A DNA stretch of 64,000 bases from NCBI RefSeq assembly GCF_005925325.1, contig NZ_SRMP01000003.1, positions 65,200 to 129,199 on the forward strand, read 5' to 3'. Position numbers and translations under genes: made by a program. The notes under the pieces were generated by a model. It did no database searches. It was not told the origin of the DNA and saw nothing but the letters and a program-made list of their open reading frames with translations. This DNA comes from Pedobacter helvus (GTDB lineage Bacteria; Bacteroidota; Bacteroidia; Sphingobacteriales; Sphingobacteriaceae). Positions 45,542 to 54,540 of this stretch are shown here, one piece after another (positions within the stretch are counted from its first letter, which is position 1; each line of letters starts with the position of its first letter).

Positions 45542-46276
45542 TTATATTAAGTAGAAGAAGGTAAATACGAATACCCACACTAAATCTACAAAGTGCCAGT
45601 AAAGACCTACTTTTTCAATCATTAAATAAGTTCCTCTTTTCTCGAAAGTATTATTTAAAACCATGCAAAGGATGATGATGTTTAAAATGATACCTACCGT
45701 TACGTGGAAACCGTGGAAACCTGTAATGGTGAAGAATAAGTTAGAGAATTGCAATGCCGCAGTATATGAAATATCGTGGGTAAAATATGGTTGCAGTGCA
45801 GCTGATATTGCCGCAGGATCAGTTAAACCAGTTGCTGGGTTTTGACCAAACCAGAAACCTACGTGATGTAAGTGGGTCCACTCTAATGCCTGACAGCCAA
45901 CGAAAGCAATACCGCCTAAGATGGTCCATATCATCCATTTTACTACTTCTTTTTTAGAGTTACGATGACCTGCCTCTACTGCCAATACCATGGTAACTGA
46001 AGACATAATCAAAATAAATGTCATGATACCTACGAAAACCAATGGTTGTCCGTGATCTGCAATACCTGGGATAGACTGAAATATTTTATCCGCATCGATC
46101 CAAGTTGGCTGAGCAAATTTCTGAGCACCGTAGTAGATCAAAAATGATGAAAATGTAAATGCGTCTGACACAAGGAAAAACCACATCATTATTTTACCAT
46201 ATTCTATCGACCATGGTTCACGACCACCGCTCCACGGTGTAGTTTTAACTTCGTCTAATTTTGATAATGAATCCAT
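45542..46276 (-). CDS. ctaE: Cytochrome c oxidase subunit III
   Basis: 244 residues with about seven helices in the subunit III pattern: GKIMMWFFLVSDAFTFSSF at the N-terminus (the conserved W and F around residue 32), FFTITGFHGFHVTVGI, and the C-terminal YWHFVDLVWVFVFTFFYL. The subunit binds lipid and supports proton uptake of subunit I. A shorter subunit III-like gene lies 32 bases upstream. Confidence 0.93.
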   Translation of the reverse strand: MDSLSKLDEVKTTPWSGGREPWSIEYGKIMMWFFLVSDAFTFSSFLIYYGAQKFAQPTWIDADKIFQSIPGIADHGQPLVFVGIMTFILIMSSVTMVLAVEAGHRNSKKEVVKWMIWTILGGIAFVGCQALEWTHLHHVGFWFGQNPATGLTDPAAISAALQPYFTHDISYTAALQFSNLFFTITGFHGFHVTVGIILNIIILCMVLNNTFEKRGTYLMIEKVGLYWHFVDLVWVFVFTFFYLI

Positions 46277-46308
46277 TTAATAATTAGTATAATAGTTTTG
46301 TTAAAGAA

Positions 46309-46887
46309 TTAACTGTTCAAAAGTAAAAAAACATATAGATAAATCCATAAGATATCTATAAAATGCCAAAATATAGAAGTAATATCTTGGCGATATTCTG
46401 CTACTTCTTGCGATACATTTTTGTAGCTTCCTATTAAGCTGCTAAGTACAAATGCCAAACCTGCAACAATGTGTAACAAGTGAAAACCTGATACGATATA
46501 AATCATTGAGATTGCCGCATTGTTATTGACCAAAACTGCCCCTGTTTGATATAAGCTGGTCCAACCTTGAAATTGCATTACTGCGAAAACAATTCCTAAA
46601 ATAAAAGTACCCCATAATAACATACGGTGCTTACTCGTATCGCCACCTTTTAAGGCTCTTGCTGCTAAGAAAAGACAAACGCTACTCACTAATAATACCA
46701 CGGTGCTGTAGCTAAAAACCTCTGGTAAAACTAAACCATGTCCTTTGCCTTTAGAGGCCATAAAAACCAGATAATAACTGGTCCAACCACCAAACATAAT
46801 GGTTGATGATACCACGAACAACCAAACTAAGAATTTCTTGGCCTTAAAGTTCACTGGTATATTTCCTTGTTGTAATGTACCCACCAT
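46309..46887 (-). CDS. Second, shorter subunit III-like oxidase protein
   Basis: 192 residues, about five helices, with the same signature end (IFWHFIDILWIYLYVFLLL) and the SGFHLLHIVAGLAFV motif as ctaE. It lacks the two N-terminal helices of the full subunit III. It starts one base after the ctaB stop codon, so it is translated with it. Similar paired subunit III genes occur in ACIII-oxidase clusters of Bacteroidota; each may hold a separate place in the supercomplex. Confidence 0.87.
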   Translation of the reverse strand: MVGTLQQGNIPVNFKAKKFLVWLFVVSSTIMFGGWTSYYLVFMASKGKGHGLVLPEVFSYSTVVLLVSSVCLFLAARALKGGDTSKHRMLLWGTFILGIVFAVMQFQGWTSLYQTGAVLVNNNAAISMIYIVSGFHLLHIVAGLAFVLSSLIGSYKNVSQEVAEYRQDITSIFWHFIDILWIYLYVFLLLNS

Positions 46888-46888
46888 C

Positions 46889-47791
46889 TTAAACTACTAA
46901 ATCAAACAATAAAATTAATTGTACCAAAGGGATGTAAAAGAAAGAACAGAACATCACTTTTTTGGCACTTGCCGTATCCATTTTAACCACCAATTGATAA
47001 GCATACCAACTGAATAGTAAACCTAATACTACTGAAGCTGCAGCAACATAATAGCCACCAAATCCATAGAAAGTAGGTAATAAACTTACCGGGATTAAAA
47101 CCAATGTACCCACGAAAGTGAAGATAGCACTCGTCTTATCTTTTTTCTTCGTTGGCAATAATCTAAATCCCGCTTTACTATAATCTTCATCCAACACCCA
47201 AGCAATTGACCAAAAGTGAGGGAATTGCCATACGAACTGTATTGAAAATAGAATAATGGCAATTAAATAATCCATAGGTACGTAGCCTACCGGAGAATGA
47301 CCAATTGCAGCGATGTAACCAATCAATGGAGGAAAAGCACCAGGTAATGCACCTACAAAAACCGCAATAGGTGATTTTCTTTTTAATGGCGTGTAAGCAA
47401 ATGCATAAAGGAGGATAGAAAAAACAGAAATCAAACCTGTCTCTAAATTCAATTTACCTAGCAACCAAGTACCTGCAATACCCATTACCAAACCAGAAAC
47501 TAGCCCTTGACCGGTAGTCATTCTACCAGCTGGCATAGGTCTGTCTTTGGTTCTAGACATCAACTTATCTAAGTCCACCTCAATAATTTCGTTAAAGCAA
47601 TTTGCTGCTCCTGTAACTAAGAAACCTCCTACGATCAAAATTAACCAGTTCATCCAATTAATTTCATCGATAATAGCACGCTCTACTTGAATTTTTGACC
47701 CAATCAAGAACGCAATAGACGCAGAAAATACCACCGTAAAAGTTAAGCGGAATTTAATGAGCTTCGAGAAATCAGAAAAAAACTGTTTCAA
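46889..47791 (-). CDS. ctaB: Protoheme IX farnesyltransferase
   Basis: Adds a farnesyl group to heme B to form heme O (UbiA superfamily, nine helices). Both Asp motifs are present: NCFNEIIEVDLDKLMSRTKD (first, about residues 63-82) and the second, FVWQFPHFWSIAWVLDEDYSKA. The length of 300 residues is right. The reading frame has a stop codon two codons above and no in-frame ATG until well into the first helix, so the start is the TTG at 47791. Heme O then goes to CtaA, encoded 10 bases upstream. Confidence 0.95.
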   Translation of the reverse strand: MKQFFSDFSKLIKFRLTFTVVFSASIAFLIGSKIQVERAIIDEINWMNWLILIVGGFLVTGAANCFNEIIEVDLDKLMSRTKDRPMPAGRMTTGQGLVSGLVMGIAGTWLLGKLNLETGLISVFSILLYAFAYTPLKRKSPIAVFVGALPGAFPPLIGYIAAIGHSPVGYVPMDYLIAIILFSIQFVWQFPHFWSIAWVLDEDYSKAGFRLLPTKKKDKTSAIFTFVGTLVLIPVSLLPTFYGFGGYYVAAASVVLGLLFSWYAYQLVVKMDTASAKKVMFCSFFYIPLVQLILLFDLVV

Positions 47792-47801
47792 TCTTTAATC
47801 T

Positions 47802-48863
47802 TTATGTTGTTTTATAGGTTGTGGTTCTATAAACTAACAGGTATAAATAATATTGCAGGCTAAACATAATTGTGGAGAACAAAATATGTATCGCTTGTGC
47901 ATATGGTGGTAATCCTAAATATGACAACAAAAGGCCAGAAGCAATTTGTACCAGAAGTACTACCATCAAATAATTTGCAGTAATTAACGGCCAAGCTTTT
48001 CCGCTAAACCTATCAATCACCATTTTATATACAATAAAATTGCTAATGCCTACCAAAATAGCAAGGTCTCTGTGATAAGAAAATACGCTTCCTATCTTGC
48101 CAACCCAAGTATTGCGTCCATTATATTGTAATGATTTAGCAATACTATCTACTGCTTCTCTTACCTCAGTTCCTAAAATAATCTGTAAAATAGAAATGAT
48201 GATGGTAAACAGTAGAAAACCTTTCAACCACATGATCCGATACATAATTACCGATGGTTCTTTATGCAGTTGCTTTGCGTAATTGTAGGTGTATATTGCA
48301 ATTCCTAAAATCACCAAGGCTAAAAGCATGTGTACCGTAACTACCCATTGTGTTAAATTGGTAGAAACTACAATAGAACCTAACCAAGCTTGGTAGCCCA
48401 CTACGATAATGTTTAACCAACTTAGTACGACAATTCGTTTTGCAGTCTTCTTGTAAGCAAATGAGTAAATCGCGGTTAGCAGTAAAAATATACCCAAAAT
48501 TGCTCCGGTAAGCCTGTTTACATATTCTGTCCAGGTTTTTGCGGCATTAAACTCTTCATGCACCAAAATAGATTTATCTTTTCTAAGACTATCTGCCAAT
48601 TGGTGCTTGCCCATACTTTCCAAGTATTTGGCGAACTTCTCGTTCTTCTTCTTTCTGCTTGCTATGTATTTAGTTTCATAATCTGCAGGAAGTTGACTAG
48701 CGGAAGTAGGTGGAATATATTGATCGAAACATTTAGGCCAGTCTGGGCAACCCATTCCTGAACCTGTACTACGAACCACTCCCCCGGCCAAAATTACCAC
48801 TAGTGTGGCAATAATGGTGATAAAATTTATTCTAATAAATCTATTTTCAGATTTAGCAATCAT
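47802..48863 (-). CDS. ctaA: Heme A synthase (COX15/CtaA type)
   Basis: Oxidises the methyl group of heme O to form heme A. About eight helices in 353 residues. The N-terminal GGVVRSTGSGMGCPDWPKC (residues about 26-44) is the signature, with Cys pair and charged loops. His ligands are seen in VTVHMLLAL and SYHRDLAIL and in the late QAIHILFS. Longer than Bacillus CtaA, as is usual for the COX15 group with an extended loop (DYETKYIASRKKKNEKFAK). Begins 95 bases after ctaD. Confidence 0.94.
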   Translation of the reverse strand: MIAKSENRFIRINFITIIATLVVILAGGVVRSTGSGMGCPDWPKCFDQYIPPTSASQLPADYETKYIASRKKKNEKFAKYLESMGKHQLADSLRKDKSILVHEEFNAAKTWTEYVNRLTGAILGIFLLLTAIYSFAYKKTAKRIVVLSWLNIIVVGYQAWLGSIVVSTNLTQWVVTVHMLLALVILGIAIYTYNYAKQLHKEPSVIMYRIMWLKGFLLFTIIISILQIILGTEVREAVDSIAKSLQYNGRNTWVGKIGSVFSYHRDLAILVGISNFIVYKMVIDRFSGKAWPLITANYLMVVLLVQIASGLLLSYLGLPPYAQAIHILFSTIMFSLQYYLYLLVYRTTTYKTT

Positions 48864-48958
48864 TGATGTGTGATAGATTTATAAAAATAAGGTACCTGTA
48901 AGTGTTAAAACAATTGCAGATACCTTATTACATATTTTCGACAAAGTCTGCGACAGTA

Positions 48959-50830
48959 CTATTCTTGTACTGGTTTATTCGCCGCTTCCCATTCTCTTTG
49001 GATACGCTCAGCTTCTTCGTTACCTTCAAAATCGTGAGGTAAGTTAGAGCTCATAGTTTCAGAGAATGGAGTTGTTTGAAGGATAAAGTCTTGATCTGCT
49101 CCTGGCTTGCTATAATCATATGGCCAACGGTATACAGTTGGAATTTCTCCCGGCCAGTTACCGTGTAAGTGCTCAACTGGAGTAGTCCACTCTAAAGTAT
49201 TAGCTTCCCAAGGGTTTTGCGTTGCTTTTTTACCTCTAAAGATAGAATAGAAGAAGTTGAACAAGAACGCCACTTGCGCCAGTGCTGCAATAATTGCAGA
49301 CCAAGTTACAAATACGTTAACTGTTAACCACTTATTCATGAATTCGAACTCAGTAAACGCATAGTAACGACGAGGTACACCATCTAAACCTAAGAAGTGA
49401 AGAGGGAAGAATACCAAGTAAGCACAGATGAAAGTTACCCAGAAGTGTAAGTAAGCTAACTTAGGGTTCATCATTCTACCGAACATTTTAGGGAACCAGT
49501 GGTAAACACCAGCAAGCATACCAAAAATAGCAGCAGAACCCATTACCAAGTGGAAGTGAGCCACTACGAAATAAGTATCGTGTAAGTTAATATCTAAAGA
49601 AGCATTACCCAAGAAGATACCAGTTAAACCACCAGAGATAAAGAAAGATACTAAACCAATAGCAAATAACATTGCTGGTGTAAATCTGATATTACCTCTC
49701 CATAAGGTTGCTAAATAGTTAAATGTTTTTACCGCTGATGGCACCGCAATAATTAAGGTTGTGATCATAAATACACCACCTAATAGCGGGTTCATACCTG
49801 TAACGAACATATGGTGACCCCATACGATAAATGACAATACAGTAATACCAATTAGAGAGTAAACCATTGCATGGTAACCAAAGATTGGTTTTCTTGAGTT
49901 TACAGAGATAATTTCAGAAGAAATACCTAAAGCCGGCATAATTACGATATATACCTCTGGGTGACCTAAGAACCAGAATAAGTGTTGCCACAAAATTGGA
50001 GAACCACCTTCGTTTGGTAAAATCTCAGTACCGAATACGATGTCAGATAAGTAGAAGCTTGTTCCAAAACTACGGTCGAAGATTAACAATACCACACCTG
50101 CCACTAATACAGGGAATGATAAGATACCTAAGATTGCAGTTAAGAATAAAGCCCAAATGGTTAACGGCATTTTCCAAAGATCCATCCCTTTAGTACGCAT
50201 GTTCAAGATAGTACTTACGTAGTTAAGAGATCCGATTAGAGATGACGCAACGAAGATCACCATACTGATTAACCATAAGGTCATACCTAAACCAGAACCT
50301 GGCATTGCCTTTGGTACTGCAGATAATGGAGGATAAATGGTCCAACCACCACTAGCAGGTCCAGTTTGAACAAAGAATGAACTCATCATCACGATACAAG
50401 CTACTAGGAAAAACCAGTAAGATAGCATATTCATGAACGGAGAAGCCATATCTCTAGCTCCAACTTGCAAAGGAATTAAAAGGTTACTAAAAGTACCACT
50501 TAAACCAGCAGTTAATACGAAGAATACCATGATGGTACCGTGTATCGTCACTAACGCTAAGAAAAAGTCTGGTCTAATTCTACCGCCCTCAGCCCATTTA
50601 CCTAAAAATGTTTCTAATAAGGGAAAAGTTTTATCTGGCCATGCAAGCTGAAGTCTAAATAAGATAGATAAAAGCATTGCAATAACTGCCATAATGATAC
50701 CAGTTATTAAAAACTGCTTGGCAATCATTTTGTGATCTTGACTAAATACATATTTAGTTAAGAACGTTTCATGGTGATGGCCATGTCCATGATCGTCGTG
50801 GTGTGTATCGTGTAATGATATTGTTGACAT
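48959..50830 (-). CDS. ctaD: Cytochrome c oxidase subunit I (heme-copper oxidase)
   Basis: Catalytic subunit that reduces oxygen and pumps protons. At 623 residues with about twelve helices. The heme a and heme a3/CuB ligands are visible: LVTIHGTIMVFF, the FLGHPEVYIVIMP (His-Tyr cross-link motif), VWGHHMFVTGMNP (CuB His pair), and the late HDTYFVVAHFHLVMG. The N-terminus is His-rich (HDTHHDDHGHGHHH), which may bind metal. It follows ctaC with a 21-base gap. Confidence 0.97.
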   Translation of the reverse strand: MSTISLHDTHHDDHGHGHHHETFLTKYVFSQDHKMIAKQFLITGIIMAVIAMLLSILFRLQLAWPDKTFPLLETFLGKWAEGGRIRPDFFLALVTIHGTIMVFFVLTAGLSGTFSNLLIPLQVGARDMASPFMNMLSYWFFLVACIVMMSSFFVQTGPASGGWTIYPPLSAVPKAMPGSGLGMTLWLISMVIFVASSLIGSLNYVSTILNMRTKGMDLWKMPLTIWALFLTAILGILSFPVLVAGVVLLIFDRSFGTSFYLSDIVFGTEILPNEGGSPILWQHLFWFLGHPEVYIVIMPALGISSEIISVNSRKPIFGYHAMVYSLIGITVLSFIVWGHHMFVTGMNPLLGGVFMITTLIIAVPSAVKTFNYLATLWRGNIRFTPAMLFAIGLVSFFISGGLTGIFLGNASLDINLHDTYFVVAHFHLVMGSAAIFGMLAGVYHWFPKMFGRMMNPKLAYLHFWVTFICAYLVFFPLHFLGLDGVPRRYYAFTEFEFMNKWLTVNVFVTWSAIIAALAQVAFLFNFFYSIFRGKKATQNPWEANTLEWTTPVEHLHGNWPGEIPTVYRWPYDYSKPGADQDFILQTTPFSETMSSNLPHDFEGNEEAERIQREWEAANKPVQE

Positions 50831-50851
50831 AATAAGGTTTTTCCAGTATTA

Positions 50852-52105
50852 TTATTTTTTTAAAGCTAATTGGTTTTTCACATCTAATTTCACCGCTGCA
50901 GCAGTAGCTGTAGTATCAGCCGCTGGCGCTTCTTCTGTAGCTGCAGGAGCTGCCTCTACTGGAATTGGCAAGTTAAATGCTTTTCTCAAATCGTTAGTTA
51001 AATAAGGCGTTTGTGCCGCTAACCACTCTTTGTATTCCGCTTCACTAACTACTCTCACATTTTTCTGCATGTTAAAGTGGTTGGTTCCACAAATCTTAGC
51101 ACATAATAAAATGTAGTTGAATTTAGGATCGTTAGTTTTAGTTCTCATTTCTTCGGTTGTAACCGTTGGTGTAAACTCAAAATAAGAAACCATACCTGGT
51201 ACAGTGTTTAATTGTACTCTAAAGTGAGGCATGTAAAAACTATGGATAACATCTTTACTCGCTAATGTAAAACGAACTGGTTTGTTTACAGGTAATACAA
51301 TTTCATCAGCGATCAAGTCATCTAAACTATTTTTATCGTTAAAATCAATACCTAAACCGTTGATAGCTGTAGTTAATTTGTAGTTTCTTTTACCTACAAT
51401 TGCATCTGGACCAGGGTAACGGATATCCCATAAGAACTGAGATGAAACCACTTCAATATTGATAGGTCTGTTATTTGCATCTTCAGCCTTATAGAAAATA
51501 GATCTCCAAGTTAAGAAACCTTTTAATACTAATAAAGTCAACACTAAAGCAGGTACAATAGTCCAGATTTTCTCGATAGTGTTGTTATGAGGATAGTAAT
51601 AAGCTTTTCTTTTATCAGAACTTCTGTAGATGTATACAAATACAAAAAGAACGATGTGCGTAACGATGAATACAATGGTAGTAATGATCAACGTTAAATT
51701 GAACATCTCATCAATTCTCTTACCGTGCTCCGAAGCAGCCTCTGGTAAAATCATATTTCCATGTACCGTGTACTCCCAATAAACACCATATAAACCTACA
51801 ATTAAGAATAGGGCAAATAATACAGCGTTTACAGTGTTCCAGTTTATTCCTTCTGGTTTACCTTGCGTTTCGCGAGTTAACTCATATACTTTTAATGCTT
51901 TACCAACAATTGCAATGAATAAACATAAAAGCAAGAACAACAATACATAAAATAACGCCGATTTATGTATTGGCCCCATATCTACAGGTTTAGCCGTTGC
52001 GGCTGCTGCTGCTTCTTGAGCAAAGGCATTAGCGCTAGAGAATACAGTAAATAATACCGCTAGTGCCGCCATTGTTTTATTAACTATTAATTTTCTTAAA
52101 CTCAT
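50852..52105 (-). CDS. ctaC: Cytochrome c oxidase subunit II (CuA)
   Basis: Accepts electrons from ACIII's c-hemes. Signal peptide (end near ANAFAQ), then helices at about residues 49-70, 91-111, 137-160 and 182-199. The cupredoxin domain carries the CuA motif CAKICGTNHFNM and the first His in VIHSFYMPHFRV. The C-terminus is a long Ala/Glu/Pro-rich tail (EAAPAATEEAPAADTTA). At 417 residues it is longer than usual because of extra N-terminal helices and this tail. No fused cytochrome c domain exists. Confidence 0.95.
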   Translation of the reverse strand: MSLRKLIVNKTMAALAVLFTVFSSANAFAQEAAAAATAKPVDMGPIHKSALFYVLLFLLLCLFIAIVGKALKVYELTRETQGKPEGINWNTVNAVLFALFLIVGLYGVYWEYTVHGNMILPEAASEHGKRIDEMFNLTLIITTIVFIVTHIVLFVFVYIYRSSDKRKAYYYPHNNTIEKIWTIVPALVLTLLVLKGFLTWRSIFYKAEDANNRPINIEVVSSQFLWDIRYPGPDAIVGKRNYKLTTAINGLGIDFNDKNSLDDLIADEIVLPVNKPVRFTLASKDVIHSFYMPHFRVQLNTVPGMVSYFEFTPTVTTEEMRTKTNDPKFNYILLCAKICGTNHFNMQKNVRVVSEAEYKEWLAAQTPYLTNDLRKAFNLPIPVEAAPAATEEAPAADTTATAAAVKLDVKNQLALKK

Positions 52106-52164
52106 TTTCTTTAAAAGTAGTACTAGGTACTGTTTTATATTAATGTTTATTGTAATCGCAATGA

Positions 52165-53406
52165 TTATAATTGATGGTGTAAACTCTCTTGTAAAAACGG
52201 ATGGTTTTTTGCCACCAATGGCTTTTTGCTCAATGCACTTAATGTAGTGTAGGTAAATAAACCTACGAAACCTGCTGCAATACCGATTTCTAAAATTCCG
52301 AAACCGCTGCCGTCTTTAGGGCCAAACTCAAATACACCTGGCATAATCATTTGATAGTAATCTACCCAGTGACCACATACAACGATGATAGATACAGTCA
52401 ATAAGATATTGATACTTCTTTTGTTATCACGATCCATTAATAATAATAAAGGTGATAAGAAGTTCAGTACTAGGTTAAGGTAGAACCAAAACTCGTAGCT
52501 GTTAAAACGTTTGTGGAAGTATACCGTCTCCTCAGACATATTTGCATAGTAGATCAATAAAAATTGAGCGAACCATACGTAAGTCCAGAAAATAGAGAAA
52601 CCGAAGATAAACTGTCCTAAGTTATGTAAGTGGCTATTGTTAACCCAGCTCATATAACCTGCTTTTTTCAACAAGATAATTACGATAGCAATAATAGCTA
52701 AAGTACTTACCCACATAGAAGCGAAGTTATACCAACCGAACATAGTTGAGAACCAGTGTGCTTCTAATGACATGATGGTATCAAAAGCGAAAACCGGAGT
52801 AGTAAATCCGTAGATTACCAAGAATACACATGAGTACTTAAAACTCTTGCGGTATGATTCTAAACCTCCAGTTAAATCTTCATTGTAAGACCATTTGGTA
52901 ACAAAGTATGAGAAGATTGAATATGAACCTAAAAACAAGAATTGTCTTGTTAAGAAAAAAGGAATATTCAAAAATGCTGATTTACCATCAATAAGTTTAT
53001 CATAGCTCTCACTGCTTTTATCCAATAAAGCGGGATCTGCCCAGTGGTGATAAAGATTGTGCGTAAACAAACCTGCTGAAATAATTGCAATTAGAATTAT
53101 AGCAGCTAAAGGTAAGTTTTTTGCCATTGCTTGAGGTACACGCAATATAGATGCCGACCATCCTGCTTGTGCAACAAACTGTACTGCCAAGAAGAAGGTA
53201 GCAGACATACATACGCAAGCGAAATAATAACCCATCAATAATAGATTGGCATAAGTACGCTCGTGCATTGCATGCGCATGTTCGTGATTAAAAAACAGGC
53301 CGTAAGCAATTGTTAAAATACCAATTACGATACCAACAATACTCAGGGTTTTTGCTTTTCCAGTAAACTCAAATTGTTCACTTAAATTATAATGATGAGT
53401 TCCCAT
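52165..53406 (-). CDS. actF: Alternative complex III subunit ActF
   Basis: Quinol:cytochrome c oxidoreductase membrane subunit of the NrfD/PsrC class with about ten helices in 413 residues. The His-rich N-terminal loops (FNHEHAHAMHERTYANL) and the SMEAHWFSTMFGWY-type motif (MSLEAHWFSTMFGWYNFASM) are typical of ActF. It is last in the act order before ctaC, joining ACIII to the oxidase as in other Bacteroidota. Confidence 0.93.
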   Translation of the reverse strand: MGTHHYNLSEQFEFTGKAKTLSIVGIVIGILTIAYGLFFNHEHAHAMHERTYANLLLMGYYFACVCMSATFFLAVQFVAQAGWSASILRVPQAMAKNLPLAAIILIAIISAGLFTHNLYHHWADPALLDKSSESYDKLIDGKSAFLNIPFFLTRQFLFLGSYSIFSYFVTKWSYNEDLTGGLESYRKSFKYSCVFLVIYGFTTPVFAFDTIMSLEAHWFSTMFGWYNFASMWVSTLAIIAIVIILLKKAGYMSWVNNSHLHNLGQFIFGFSIFWTYVWFAQFLLIYYANMSEETVYFHKRFNSYEFWFYLNLVLNFLSPLLLLMDRDNKRSINILLTVSIIVVCGHWVDYYQMIMPGVFEFGPKDGSGFGILEIGIAAGFVGLFTYTTLSALSKKPLVAKNHPFLQESLHHQL

Positions 53407-53421
53407 TTATATCTGCTTTTC

Positions 53422-54009
53422 TTATTGTATTTTTTGTAATTGTTGAACATACATCACTACTTTCCATCTTTCTTCTGGGCTAAGTTGTGAAGCATGAGAT
53501 CCCATTGCATTTAAACCATACATAATCGTATGATAAATTTTTCCAGCTGGCAAATCTTTCATTAAACCACCACGAGATGAGTTTGCATCAGCGCCGTGAT
53601 AAGCAGGTACACCTGAGATACCTTTATCTAACTTAACGATATGACCTTGGCCATCACCTTTCTCACCGTGGCAAGGAGCACAGAAAACAGTATAAAAGTG
53701 TTTTCCTTCGGTAAGGTTCTTTTCTGTTAATGCCAATGGGTTTACCAATGCTACAGATGCCTCATATCCTTCTTTAGTATTTGGATATTCGTATCTGATA
53801 TAATCAACAGGCTTAGTATTTGGAGGTGGCGTTTGTGACGTTGCTCCGTTAGCAAAGTTCTTATTTGGCTGATCCTGATTGTAGGCAATAGGATCATACA
53901 TATTTCTTGCGTATTCTAAACCTGTACTTTTATTATCGTTACAAGCCGAAAGCATCGCTACAGAAGCCAGTAAGCTAAATGCCCCTAAAACAATTCTATT
54001 CTTATTCAT
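53422..54009 (-). CDS. actE: Alternative complex III lipoprotein cytochrome c (ActE)
   Basis: Mono-heme c-type cytochrome that passes electrons out of ACIII. Lipoprotein signal ending MLSACN (Cys 23 from the chosen Met); one CxxCH motif CAPCHGE, near residue 112, with a distal Met in YGLNAMGSHASQL. The ATG at 54009 overlaps the actD stop by 8 bases (ATGAATAA), which suggests coupling. An in-frame ATG 21 bases further up would lengthen the signal peptide and is less likely. Confidence 0.93.
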   Translation of the reverse strand: MNKNRIVLGAFSLLASVAMLSACNDNKSTGLEYARNMYDPIAYNQDQPNKNFANGATSQTPPPNTKPVDYIRYEYPNTKEGYEASVALVNPLALTEKNLTEGKHFYTVFCAPCHGEKGDGQGHIVKLDKGISGVPAYHGADANSSRGGLMKDLPAGKIYHTIMYGLNAMGSHASQLSPEERWKVVMYVQQLQKIQ

Positions 54010-54538
54010 AGCTAAGATACTTCCTTTCATTATGTTTAACTTCTAAAGCACCTGCTCCTTTTAAAAGTTCGTCAATTTTATCGTGTTCAGTATTTTGCTT
54101 TGCATCAATGGCAATGATGAAACGATCATCAGTTGCACGTAAATCCATCACTCTTGGTGCTCTACCTGGAAACAAGTGGGTTGAGGCATAATAAGAACCT
54201 ACCAAACCAAATGCACAGAATAGAATGGTTAACTCGAAAGTAATTGGAATAAAATCTGGCAAAGCAAAGTGTGTTTTACCACCAATGTTTACTGGCCAAT
54301 CTACAACTGTAGCCAAATAAACTCCAGTAAGCATGGTTATTGTACCTGTAATTCCGAAAAAGAAAGCAGCTATATCTAATCTAGATCTTTTTACTCCTAA
54401 TTTCGCCTCGATACCGTGAATAGGCATTGGAGTATAAACATCATAAATAGAGATGTTATTTTCCTGCAATTTCTCGATGCCATGTAGCATCTCATCAGGA
54501 TCACCAAAGCTGCCTAAAATATATTTGATATTACTCAT
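54002..54538 (-). CDS. actD: Alternative complex III subunit ActD (DUF3341)
   Basis: 178 residues: an N-terminal cytoplasmic domain (YILGSFGDPDEMLHGIEKLQ, about 6-25, with PMPIHGIEAKLG), then two membrane helices at about residues 56-80 and 95-118, and a C-terminal cytoplasmic tail. The proteins of this family anchor ActA-C. It lies 2 bases from actC and overlaps actE. Confidence 0.94.
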   Translation of the reverse strand: MSNIKYILGSFGDPDEMLHGIEKLQENNISIYDVYTPMPIHGIEAKLGVKRSRLDIAAFFFGITGTITMLTGVYLATVVDWPVNIGGKTHFALPDFIPITFELTILFCAFGLVGSYYASTHLFPGRAPRVMDLRATDDRFIIAIDAKQNTEHDKIDELLKGAGALEVKHNERKYLSYE

Positions 54539-54540
54539 TG

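Noticed and set aside
45542..46887. The two subunit III genes as a frameshifted single gene
   Set aside because: Each has its own start and stop and the two share the same C-terminal motif, so they are separate paralogues.
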